Below are positions 37,501 through 44,764 of a stretch of DNA of 64,000 nt, in pieces. Position 1 is the stretch's first letter, and every line of letters starts with the position of its first letter. The stretch is taken from the NCBI GenBank assembly GCA_030442055.1, contig JAUJEB010000007.1, positions 434,001-498,000 on the forward strand. The letters are read 5' to 3'. A model generated the notes under the pieces. The model saw only the letters and a list, made by a program, of their open reading frames with translations. It was not told the origin of the DNA and searched no databases. The position numbers and the translations under genes were made by a program. The DNA comes from Agaribacillus aureus (lineage in GTDB: Bacteria; Bacteroidota; Bacteroidia; Cytophagales; Cyclobacteriaceae).

Positions 37501-38110
37501 TACGGTAACACAAACCATCAATGTTGTAGAGCCCCTTATGGACCTGGCACTGGAAGGTATGACTACCCTGACGCAGGATGGAGAGACACAGGTATCGCTG
37601 GATATCAGAAATAATGGCACCTTGTTTGTCGATAAGATACAGGTGAAGTTGCAGATTGGTCCCGAAGCAACCGTGAACCAAACTATAACCCAAACGGTAG
37701 CTCCCGGTCAGTTGATGGTATATCCCTTAACCGTTAGCGTTACTAACCGTCCTACTACCCCCTATCTTTGTGCTACTTTAACCCCGCTAGAAACACCTTT
37801 TGCCGATCACAATCTGGCCAACAATACCTTTTGTATCAATCTGGAGGAAAAAGCCAGTATCATCAAGCCGTTTCCCAATCCTTCGGATCATCTGGTGACG
37901 GTGGGTGTCATTTTGCAGGAAAGCCAGAAAGTCATTATTACCATGCACAATGCCGTCGGACAGCCGGTGATAGAAAAAGAATTCCCCAACGCGCCGGAAG
38001 GACTAAATCAATTCCAGCTGGATGTGAGCGGTGTCAGCGATGGCCTTTACTGGTTAAAATTACAGTATGGCGGCTCGGGAGATGTTTTTAGAATGTTTGT
38101 GGACAAGTGA
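34538..38110 (+). CDS. Large T9SS-secreted protein with propeller-like repeats, seven PKD domains and sorting domain
   Basis: 1190 residues. Signal peptide (MKRIKTVLIVLGILYSTQLFG). About residues 60-380 carry five to six repeats marked by (L/I)xFGNSLxNxP at 50-60-residue spacing, probably a beta-propeller. Then about seven PKD domains (residues 410-1000), each with a W-DFGD-like core and an HxF-x4-GxY motif, some followed by a cysteine. Next a CARDB-like Ig domain (about 1000-1105), and at the end a type A T9SS C-terminal domain (KPFPNPSDHLVTV to the final lysine). The protein should be exported by the T9SS and attached to the cell surface. It directly follows the polysaccharide genes. Confidence 0.88.
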   Translation: MKRIKTVLIVLGILYSTQLFGQCPNLSIDLPDTVCLGENLTIVNSSTANAYAWDFCVGDLSLDPVGSDLSSVANVSGSRGITQVYDGSNWFVFITSKNNNRLIRLDLGNSLSNNPAAPVNLGNLGILNNPEPIKFIQEGSTWYGLVHNGGTGSLILLDFGTNLTSVPTATQILTGVGGTSSNMDLGVDNGNIIVLVSNFSTNNVTQINFGNSLTNTPGGGDIRTTNSFPGSSGLIDIDIQQVCGIWYGLAVALNNGRIFRLNFGNDLFSEPAVEDVTGGLPSGELPHRASFAVEGEMKYAFVAAFSGKLIRLNFGDSFDNFPEKDDLTNFGIMSNLRSFSIDRGNSEWVGFALNNSSSALYRISFPNSCTASIPESNAAEPAGVNYSGSGKHYISLTGIDTDGNVNTILDSVYVRESATPAFSANLTCFGENTAFTDLSIATETNITDWLWDFDDPTTGANNSSALQNPVHTFSAVGNYNVNLMVTDDCGQTSDVTIEVKIVSELDLQPDFSTPALLCSNDFLSFTDASTFTDDSPTAWSWNFGDPSSGDNTSTLQNPEHQYSNPGNYDVELRVTGISGCEKTIIKQITILEGPSVDYTFTDDCLNNSITFTNNSSGLDITGYSWDFGDGATSNLVNPTHTFGSAGDYTIMLTVDNALGCSVTNTQTITIHALPEVAFINELACSNGSTQFFDQTTVADANITAWAWDFGDGNTSSEKDPVHTYESDGPFLVSLTTTSNFGCVATLEKTVDVIVGPTVDFDINQVCLGEATRFEDLSETSDGTAITSWFWEIDGQVFTEQNPETTFSAPGTYTASLTVTSATFCTASITKDVVINPLPVADFSVENVCVGDVVRFSDESIVTGDDIAEYSWDFDGLGSSSDANPVFTFENTGNYNIGLTITTVTGCLSTVNKTITVLDSPEAAFTTDVSQGPPPLTVNFQNNSTGGDSNDWNFGNGETSSVAHPIVTFADLGVFETRLVVSTAAGCRDTVTQTINVVEPLMDLALEGMTTLTQDGETQVSLDIRNNGTLFVDKIQVKLQIGPEATVNQTITQTVAPGQLMVYPLTVSVTNRPTTPYLCATLTPLETPFADHNLANNTFCINLEEKASIIKPFPNPSDHLVTVGVILQESQKVIITMHNAVGQPVIEKEFPNAPEGLNQFQLDVSGVSDGLYWLKLQYGGSGDVFRMFVDK

Positions 38111-38183
38111 TGTAATCGACGTGATTCTGATGTCTTGAAATGTGAAATACATTAATTATCGATTGAAAATCAATCATCTTAGT

Positions 38184-38366
38184 ATAGCAATTTTGGGGCG
38201 ATTCTGGTCGGTGGTCGGCATTCAAGCCAGACTTCTGGTTTCTCTTTCTCAACTTGACCCTTATTTAAATAATCCGGATCACAGATCCTGCGTCACCGCC
38301 CCGAAAAATAAAAGGGCGTAGTCACAGACATACGCAGTTATTTCCTTTTTTATTCTAGGCCTAAGG
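38184..38366. repeat. Direct repeat A, copy 1 (about 180 bp)
   Basis: Copy 1 of a sequence repeated in direct orientation at 39633-39822. The central 74 bases are identical, and the outer parts about 80-85% alike. It contains a GGATC/GATCC hairpin (38276-38288) and a GCGTA/TACGC hairpin (38316-38335). It lies just after the PKD gene and marks one end of the small gene array. Not recognised as a known IS end. Confidence 0.8.
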
Positions 38367-38408
38367 GGATGGAAACCTTTGCCAAAAATTTATGAATATC
38401 TCAATGCT

Positions 38409-38861
38409 TTAATTAGGAACAATTCCACCCAAGGGAAATACCAGCTTAAATGTCGCATAGGGAGGATTAGTTCTTTTTAAAATATTTTTAGACTCTAAAT
38501 TTTCTATGGTTTTAAAAAAATCTTCCCTGTTCAGTATAGTTTTATACTTTTCGCCAACACTTTTTGCAAAATCCCATAATTTCCAACCGCCAAATCCATT
38601 ATATCTGAAATCTTTTCCGAAATAATCAAAATCCACTTTCTTAGCATTAATACGAACTTCACAGCCTCTCCCATGAAAATTATAATCCATCATGCCGGCG
38701 TCTGTCTTTAAACTCCCGGTTTTCGGTATAATTTTTCTAGTATAAGCTAGTAACGGAGAAACCGTAAAATTATAGGTAGACCTTATTTTATTCTCAAATA
38801 TTGATATAATCATTTCAAACTCATTAATAATTTCAATTAACAATTTTTCATCAGAATTCAT
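38409..38861 (-). CDS. Unknown small protein, immunity-like candidate 1
   Basis: 150 residues from the ATG at 38861 (a non-ATG start at 38876 is possible). Soluble, no signal peptide. Notable motifs: FTVSPLLAYTRKIIPKTGSL, FHGRGCEVRINAKKVDFDYFG and GFGGWKLWDFAKS. This pattern reminds me of small cytosolic proteins found in polymorphic-toxin immunity loci (DUF6896-like), but that is from memory and not tested. It follows the repeat leader R1. No toxin gene accompanies it. Confidence 0.6.
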   Translation of the reverse strand: MNSDEKLLIEIINEFEMIISIFENKIRSTYNFTVSPLLAYTRKIIPKTGSLKTDAGMMDYNFHGRGCEVRINAKKVDFDYFGKDFRYNGFGGWKLWDFAKSVGEKYKTILNREDFFKTIENLESKNILKRTNPPYATFKLVFPLGGIVPN

Positions 38862-38909
38862 TGTTTGCAGTTTCAATTAGTTCTTCTATGGATTTAAATC
38901 TTGATTCCC

Positions 38910-39023
38910 CACCTAGGTGTAGTTTAAACTAGACCTTCATATCAGGTCAACGCCAATCAATGCATCCTAATTGAGTTTAGTTCTTGGCACTGTTGTAAAG
39001 ATAGTTCTCTTGTTTCTTAACCC
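38910..39023 (-). repeat. Leader repeat R1 in front of the 150-aa gene
   Basis: A 114-bp segment ending next to the gene start, about 80% identical and equal in length to R2 (39450-39563). Each copy begins with the perfect 10-bp palindrome CACCTAGGTG nearest the gene and has a coding-like part (VKKQENYLYNSAKN then stop here). Reading on the minus strand, R1 precedes the downstream gene as R2 does its own gene. Confidence 0.8.
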
Positions 39024-39042
39024 CTCTGAGTGGGTATCTAAT

Positions 39043-39429
39043 CTAATAGGAATAAAGTTCGCCATATTCAATCGAGCCATTTGCATTAAACTGATATGGT
39101 AAAAAACAACTTTGATAATTTTCCCCTTTATACCACAATTTGATTTCTATTGCATCAATTGGTTTGTCATGGTCAGCATTTTGAATCTGCACATTTACTC
39201 CTATACCAAACGAATCATACTCAGTTTCCAAAAACTTTTCCAAGCGCTTTAAATATTCTGAAGTCTTTGGTTTATCCTCTCCTTCATAAAGTGCTATAGC
39301 CTGAATTTTGTTTTTATTATTTAGCGCAACACTAACGGGGTAAAACTCCAAATGTTCGCGTAAAAAGTATTTGGCTTGGTCAATTACTCCTTGCAATAGA
39401 TCTCCTAGAATCTGATTTTTAGTTTTCAT
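39043..39429 (-). CDS. Unknown small protein, immunity-like candidate 2
   Basis: 128 residues, soluble and acidic/aromatic. Readable phrases: NQILGDLLQGVIDQAKYF at the start, GIGVNVQIQNADHDKPIDAIEIKLWYKG in the middle and SIEYGELYSY at the end. No relation to the neighbouring 150-aa protein is visible, yet both have the same upstream leader (R2 here). Its size, lack of a signal and isolated position between repeats fit a stand-alone immunity or accessory gene, but function is unknown. Confidence 0.6.
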   Translation of the reverse strand: MKTKNQILGDLLQGVIDQAKYFLREHLEFYPVSVALNNKNKIQAIALYEGEDKPKTSEYLKRLEKFLETEYDSFGIGVNVQIQNADHDKPIDAIEIKLWYKGENYQSCFLPYQFNANGSIEYGELYSY

Positions 39430-39449
39430 TTGATGGTATAATTAAGACT

Positions 39450-39563
39450 CACCTAGGTGTCGTTTAAACTTACACCTTCATATCATGTCAACAGCAATCA
39501 ATGTATCTAATTGGACATAGTTCCCGGCGCTGTTGTAAAGATAATCTTCTTGTTTCTTAACCC
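39450..39563 (-). repeat. Leader repeat R2 in front of the 128-aa gene
   Basis: Second 114-bp copy of the leader. It has the palindrome CACCTAGGTG and a minus-strand open frame reading KKQEDYLYNSAGNYVQLD and on to DMI then stop. That frame is longer than in R1, where a stop cuts it after SAKN, so R looks like the decayed 3' end of a coding sequence. Confidence 0.8.
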
Positions 39564-39632
39564 AATTGGTAAGTTTAAAAATTGGTTTTTTAAAATATGG
39601 AATACGTTGGTTGTCTTTCTAAAATCCCCTGT

Positions 39633-39822
39633 CATAGCACAGCCACTTTGGGAGGGTTCCGGTTGATAGCCGGCATTCCGGCCAGACTTCCGGTTTCTCT
39701 TTCTCAACTTGACCCTTATTTAAATAATCCGGATCACAGATCCTGCGTCACCGCCCCGAAAAATAAAAGCGCGTGGTCACAGACACACGCCCAGTTATTT
39801 TACTTTTATTATTCTACGCCCA
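39633..39822. repeat. Direct repeat A, copy 2
   Basis: Second copy of repeat A, same orientation as at 38184. It carries the same GGATC/GATCC hairpin (39731-39743). The other hairpin is GCGTG/CACGC (39771-39790), in which one base pair is changed on both sides relative to copy 1. It borders the array on the ABC-transporter side. Confidence 0.8.
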
Positions 39823-40069
39823 GAGAGGTTAATGATACAGGCCGCAAGATCATTGATCAGTTCAGTGGTTGCGTATGATACTAAGACAGCGCCCTTTCTA
39901 AAATCGGTTTCCTGCGAATGCTAAAGATTCACAAAACCATATCTAAAGCCAACACCTCCTGATACAAACACTATGCGCCGTATTTTTAGCTCCTATGCAT
40001 AATTATTTAAATAAACCATACCAAAACAAATCAAACCCACCCCCACTAATCACACTCACACTCAAATCC
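39823..40069. other. Spacer downstream of the ABC exporter, with coding-like remnant
   Basis: On the minus strand, just upstream of repeat A copy 2, about 40 codons are open and read like a protein tail (RKGAVLVSYATTELINDL, then NLSGRRIIKVK and stop near 39805). No start codon is present. It may be the 3' end of a lost gene. The remaining bases are C/A-rich on the plus strand. Confidence 0.3.
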
Positions 40070-41941
40070 CTACCTATACCCTTCCGCCTGCAGATTAAAC
40101 AACTCCTCATACCGCCCACCCTTAGCCAACAGCTCTTCATGGGTGCCGATTTCAAGACATTGCCCTTTGTCCAGCACCATTATTCTGTCTGCCATTCTTA
40201 CCGTAGAGAAGCGGTGGGAGATCAGGATGGCTGTTTTTCCTTTGGTCAACTCGGTAAATCTCTGGAAAACTTCGTGTTCGGCCCTGGCATCAAGCGCGGC
40301 AGTAGGCTCGTCCAATATCAGAATTTGGGCATCTCTCATGTAGGCCCTGCCCAACGCCACTTTTTGCCATTCCCCTCCCGACAACTCAACACCATCGGCA
40401 AATCGCCGCCCAATCATTTGGTCGTATTTTTCAGGAAGCCGGTCAATAACCGTATTTGCCAGGCTTTGCTCTGCGGAATGAACTATTTTGGGCCTGTTGT
40501 CCTTCTCCACAATTCTTCCGACAGCAATATTATGGTTGGCGGTCATTTGGAATTTGACAAAATCCTGGAATATTACCCCCGTTTCGTTCCGCAGATCTTC
40601 GACATTGTAATCCTTTAAATTGTGGCCATCCAGCAAAATGCGGCCTTCTGTGGGATCGTAGAGCCTGGCCAGTAATTTTACAATAGTGGTTTTGCCAGCG
40701 CCATTTTCTCCTACCAGAGCAAGTTTTTCTCCTTTTCTCAGCGTAAAATTCAGATTCCTGACCGCCCATTTATCTGTATTGTGGTATTTGAAGCCTACGT
40801 TTTCAAAAACAAATCCTTCCCGAATGGGATTGGGAAATGGTCGTGCCTGGGGATTGACTTTGATGCTTGGTTCAAGATTGAAAAAGTCGAAAAAATCCTG
40901 CAAATACAAGGCATTTTCAGCAACACTTGAAAAGCGATTTAAAATACTTTCAAATAAAGTTCTCAAACGGAAAAAAGAACCCGATAAAAAGGTCAGGTCA
41001 CCAATCGTGATATTTCCTTTGACGGTATCTATGATAATGAATATATAAGCTGCATAATATCCGGCGCTACCCAACATGGCGAAAAAACTTCCCCAACCGG
41101 CACGACGCATGGACAGGTTTTTGTTTAAATCATAGAAGCGATCGGAAAGTACTTTGAACCTGTTGGTAAGAAAATCAGACAGTCCAAAAATCTTCACTTC
41201 CTTGGCGGTTTCATCGCTGGCGCCGGTAAATCTTAGATAATCCAACTCCCGCCGTTCGGGCGTCCAGCTGTAAACAAGGGAGTAGCTGCGTTCATTAAAA
41301 TGAGTTTCTCCCAGGAAGGCAGGGATCACTGTTATCATTAAAAGTAAGATAAGCCAGGGATTAAAAGCAATTAGTCCGGCAGCTAAAAACACCATGGTAA
41401 TGGCATCCTGTGCTTGTCCCAAAACCTGCGTCATGAGCATTGACCGGCCTATGGTCTGCCGCCGGGCACGTTCCAGTTTATCGTAAAAGTCTGAGTCTTC
41501 AAATTGGCTCAGATCAAGGTTTGCGGAATGCCGCATAAGACGGATAGAAGATTTATTCGCAAACAGATCGCCTATGAGGCTGTCGAGTAAGGTAGTACCT
41601 CTGTTAAGTATGTCTGAAAAAATCGCCAGTAGAAATTCTATAGCTACCAGCATAAACAGGTGATTTAGTGATTGCGGAGCTTCCGATTGGGTTACCCGGA
41701 TCACTTCATCAATGATCAATTTGGCTACGTAAAGTGTTACCAGGGGAATAGCTGACCGAATTACGCGAAGCAACACATTGGCCAAAACCATTTTTGGACT
41801 GGTTTGCCAGATTAATTTGAAAAACTCGGGCAGGTTTTTAAGCGCCTTGAATCTTTCGTCAAAAGATAGTGGTGGTTTGCCGCCTTTTCTGGCGGGTTCC
41901 ATAGAGATTCTGAATTTAAATAATCTGGTCCAAATTGACAT
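40070..41941 (-). CDS. ABC exporter, fused membrane and ATPase domains
   Basis: 623 residues. The N-terminal half (about 45-330) contains six transmembrane helices. The ATPase half has Walker A GENGAGKTT, the signature LSGGEWQKVALGRA, Walker B ILILDEPTAALD and the switch ILISHRFSTVRMADRI. This is a homodimeric type IV exporter half-transporter. The substrate may be a lipid, peptide or drug; no peptidase domain is fused. It is monocistronic, and its stop lies next to the repeat-bounded array. Confidence 0.9.
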   Translation of the reverse strand: MSIWTRLFKFRISMEPARKGGKPPLSFDERFKALKNLPEFFKLIWQTSPKMVLANVLLRVIRSAIPLVTLYVAKLIIDEVIRVTQSEAPQSLNHLFMLVAIEFLLAIFSDILNRGTTLLDSLIGDLFANKSSIRLMRHSANLDLSQFEDSDFYDKLERARRQTIGRSMLMTQVLGQAQDAITMVFLAAGLIAFNPWLILLLMITVIPAFLGETHFNERSYSLVYSWTPERRELDYLRFTGASDETAKEVKIFGLSDFLTNRFKVLSDRFYDLNKNLSMRRAGWGSFFAMLGSAGYYAAYIFIIIDTVKGNITIGDLTFLSGSFFRLRTLFESILNRFSSVAENALYLQDFFDFFNLEPSIKVNPQARPFPNPIREGFVFENVGFKYHNTDKWAVRNLNFTLRKGEKLALVGENGAGKTTIVKLLARLYDPTEGRILLDGHNLKDYNVEDLRNETGVIFQDFVKFQMTANHNIAVGRIVEKDNRPKIVHSAEQSLANTVIDRLPEKYDQMIGRRFADGVELSGGEWQKVALGRAYMRDAQILILDEPTAALDARAEHEVFQRFTELTKGKTAILISHRFSTVRMADRIMVLDKGQCLEIGTHEELLAKGGRYEELFNLQAEGYR

Positions 41942-42036
41942 AATAGGGTAACAGATGCTGTTATTTTAAGTGGGAACTCACGAAAATGTATCAGTAATTT
42001 AAAATTTAAACGGCTTAATTAATAATTAATTTTGGT

Positions 42037-42564
42037 TTACCGGAGTTGGTTTAACAAGTCCATTCCCTCCGGCCAATCTCCGAATCCAGCCTGATCTTCG
42101 ATATGGCCGGCGTTATGGAGCTGTATGAATTGACTACCCCACCGCTCAGCAAATAGCCTTGCCCTCTCCGGAGATACCACGTGGTCGTTGGTGCTGGCCA
42201 CTACGATGGATTTAAATGGTAATTTTATTAAAGGCATTGGAGCAAACCCAGTGATGTATGGCGGATAATCCGGACGATCTACATCGCTCGGTGCGACCAG
42301 CAAGGCGCCTTTGACCGGCTTTCTGAAATTGTTAAACCAGTTCAGAACCGCTGCACATCCGACACTGTGGGCCACCAAAACAACGTCATTCAGGTTCTCG
42401 CTACCGAGAACCTGATCAATTCGCGTTATCCATCGCTGGCAGTCCGGTTGCTCCCAGTTGTCCTGAATGATTCTTGTGATGTCTTTGGATTGATTTTCCC
42501 ACCGGCTTTGCCAGTGGGAGGGACCGGCGTTTTTTAAGCCAGGGATGTTATATATTTTTATCAT
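42037..42564 (-). CDS. RBBP9/YdeN family alpha/beta hydrolase
   Basis: 175 residues. The family motif SHWQSRWE is near the N-terminus, the nucleophile serine in VAHSVGC, an Asp in STNDHVV, and the catalytic His in HNAGHIED. Length and motifs match small serine hydrolases of the RBBP9 family. It lies 14 bases after the oxidoreductase gene on the same strand, so both may be cotranscribed. Natural substrate unknown. Confidence 0.88.
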   Translation of the reverse strand: MIKIYNIPGLKNAGPSHWQSRWENQSKDITRIIQDNWEQPDCQRWITRIDQVLGSENLNDVVLVAHSVGCAAVLNWFNNFRKPVKGALLVAPSDVDRPDYPPYITGFAPMPLIKLPFKSIVVASTNDHVVSPERARLFAERWGSQFIQLHNAGHIEDQAGFGDWPEGMDLLNQLR

Positions 42565-42578
42565 AAACCAGCTTGTTG

Positions 42579-43613
42579 CTATGTTTGTATTACCACCTTA
42601 CCTACTGTTTTTCCGCCTTGAAATAGTTTAACGGCTTTGGGTAATTGCTCAAATGAAAACTGGTGCCCCACTAGTGGCGGAGAAAGGCCCAATTGCATGA
42701 GTGCACTTACGGTACGCTTAAATAAATCAGACTTTTCATATAGCCAAATGAGGTTAAAACCCATTACGGACTTATTTTCCTCTATCATTTTTTGTGGGTC
42801 TACCATTGCCCGGGTAAGGTATTTATAGACCAATTTGACAAAATTTGGCCGGTTGCCGGACTGCGCATATCTGGCGGATCCATAAACAATGATGCGGCCT
42901 GTTTTGCATAATGCCTCATAGCTTTGCTTAAAGTAAACACCCCCAATGCATTCCAGGACAAGATGCAACTCTTTGGATCCAAGTGCTGTGGCAAGGTTTT
43001 TCTTAAAGTTATTGTCCCGTACAATGACCTTGTCGTAACCTGCTTTTTTTAAGGTTTCTATTTTTGAAGGATGGCCAACGCTACCGATCGTGAAGGCATC
43101 AAATTTTTTGGCGATTTGCTGAGCCAATAACCCTACACCCCCGGCCGCGCTTTGAATGAGGATGGTCTGATGATTTTTTAGATTGCCCAATTCTATTAAA
43201 GCATAGTAAGCAGTCAGTGCCTGCACCAGGAAAGCAGCGCCTTCATCAAATGTCCAGTCTGTCGGCAGCGGCGCGATGTACTGATGGTCGATATTGAGCC
43301 TGTTGCAATAACCTCCGAATTTTGTGACACCCATTACTCTGTCGCCTACTTGAAATGTAGCTACGTTGTCGCCTTTTCCAACAATTTCGCCGGCGTATTC
43401 AAGGCCTGGCACAAAGCTGTCTTTAGGGGTAGCGCTGTACAGGCCGAACATCGCAAAAATATCCGCAAAGTTCAATCCAATAGCCTTCACAGCAATTTGA
43501 ACTTCATTGGTTTTGGGGGGTGGCAGGGATTCTTCTACTAACTGCAGGTTTTTCAAATTCCCTGCCTTGGTTATTCTCCATGCTTTCCTGTTATCGGGGC
43601 TGAGCGAATTCAT
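42579..43613 (-). CDS. Zinc-independent quinone oxidoreductase (VAT-1-like MDR family)
   Basis: 344 residues from the ATG at 43613. The N-terminal catalytic domain (GLNFADIFAMFGLY, PGLEYAGEIVGKG) is followed by a Rossmann domain with QSAAGGVGLLAQQIAK. Cysteine and histidine zinc ligands of alcohol dehydrogenases are missing, so this is an NAD(P)H quinone/enone reductase of the MDR family, closest to synaptic vesicle protein VAT-1. A longer frame to 43700 adds a hydrophobic N-terminus not typical for the family. Confidence 0.85.
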   Translation of the reverse strand: MNSLSPDNRKAWRITKAGNLKNLQLVEESLPPPKTNEVQIAVKAIGLNFADIFAMFGLYSATPKDSFVPGLEYAGEIVGKGDNVATFQVGDRVMGVTKFGGYCNRLNIDHQYIAPLPTDWTFDEGAAFLVQALTAYYALIELGNLKNHQTILIQSAAGGVGLLAQQIAKKFDAFTIGSVGHPSKIETLKKAGYDKVIVRDNNFKKNLATALGSKELHLVLECIGGVYFKQSYEALCKTGRIIVYGSARYAQSGNRPNFVKLVYKYLTRAMVDPQKMIEENKSVMGFNLIWLYEKSDLFKRTVSALMQLGLSPPLVGHQFSFEQLPKAVKLFQGGKTVGKVVIQT

Positions 43614-43839
43614 ATGTTTTAAAAGTTTTTTGGTCAGGCCTTGTACAAGCAGTAAGTTAAATTTGAATAATATCATCCAATTAAAAAATCTATTCGTCAC
43701 AATTCGGTTTATCTTTTGAGAATTATTTATGAAATTGCCGGGTACAATTGGTTTTCGGGCTTACGACCGATACAATTGTGTCAAAGACCGATGAGTAACA
43801 GTTATTTTAGCCTTTACCAAATCCCGTATATTGATGCAT

Positions 43840-44748
43840 ATGATCGTACCGCCACCATTACAAAAAGGCCAGAAAGTAGCCATCGTCGCACCCGCCAGGC
43901 ATATTGATGAAAATGCCATTGATAAGGCTATAGAGATTTTTGAGGCATGGGACCTGGAAGTAGCACCGGGGCGCCATTTATTTTCCAGCTACCATCAGTT
44001 TGCAGGACATGATCAGCAAAGAGCGATGGATTTACAGCAAGCCATACAAGATCCGGATATCAGGGCTATTTTTTGCGTAAGAGGTGGCTATGGCACTACC
44101 CGGATGATAGATATGGTTGACTTTAATCCCCTCAGAAGATCTCCAAAATGGATTGTAGGCTTTAGTGATATTACGGCAATTCTTAGTCAGCTACACAATT
44201 TAGGCATTGAAAGTATCCATGGGATCATGCCCGCTTTATTTGGGCGTGAGGGTACCGAGGCAGCTGTAGAAAGTCTTAGAAAAATTTTATTTGCAGAGGA
44301 AGATTCCTACTTTATTAATCCGCACAAACTCAACAAAAATGGGGTTGCTAAAGGAAATCTAGTCGGAGGCAACCTATCCATTTTATGCCACTTAATTGGT
44401 TCAGACACCGATTTAGTTACCGATGGCACCATTTTGTTTATCGAAGATGTGGATGAGTATCTGTACAGGATTGACAGGATGATGGTGCAGATGAAAAGAT
44501 CGGGCAAATTGGAAATGCTGGCAGGGCTAGTGGTAGGTCATTTTACTGACATGAAAGACGACGAGACTGCGGGTTTTGGAAAAGATGTCTATGAAATTAT
44601 CATGGAACATGTAAGTGAATACAAGTATCCTGTGTGCTTTGGCTTCCCGGCGGGTCATGAGGTCAATAACCTTGCGCTTCCCATTGCCAGGTATTGCACA
44701 CTGAAGGTTGATAAGTTTGGAGGCATTCTGACCCTGGGAAATAATTAA
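43840..44748 (+). CDS. LD-carboxypeptidase (peptidase family S66)
   Basis: 302 residues. Motifs in order: QKGQKVAIVAPAR, GGYGTTRM, the nucleophile region VGFSDITAIL (catalytic Ser in this stretch), the catalytic-acid region ILFIEDVDEYLYRIDRM, and GFPAGHEVNNLALP with the catalytic His. These enzymes cut the L,D bond in muropeptides during cell-wall recycling (LdcA). No signal peptide, so cytoplasmic. An upstream ATG at 43834 is possible. Convergent with the chromate transporter gene. Confidence 0.9.
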   Translation: MIVPPPLQKGQKVAIVAPARHIDENAIDKAIEIFEAWDLEVAPGRHLFSSYHQFAGHDQQRAMDLQQAIQDPDIRAIFCVRGGYGTTRMIDMVDFNPLRRSPKWIVGFSDITAILSQLHNLGIESIHGIMPALFGREGTEAAVESLRKILFAEEDSYFINPHKLNKNGVAKGNLVGGNLSILCHLIGSDTDLVTDGTILFIEDVDEYLYRIDRMMVQMKRSGKLEMLAGLVVGHFTDMKDDETAGFGKDVYEIIMEHVSEYKYPVCFGFPAGHEVNNLALPIARYCTLKVDKFGGILTLGNN

Positions 44749-44764
44749 AAAGGTCTATACAAAA

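Noticed and set aside
38184-39822. CRISPR array
   Set aside because: Only two copies of each repeat, 114 and about 180 bases long, with genes between them; no short regular repeats or spacers.
39597-39878. 93-codon plus-strand frame through repeat A copy 2
   Set aside because: The matching part of copy 1 is not open in the same way, and the repeat is better explained by structured non-coding DNA.
40070-41941. ABC exporter as dedicated bacteriocin exporter of the neighbouring small genes
   Set aside because: No C39 peptidase domain and no leader-peptide motif in the small genes; the adjacency alone is not evidence.
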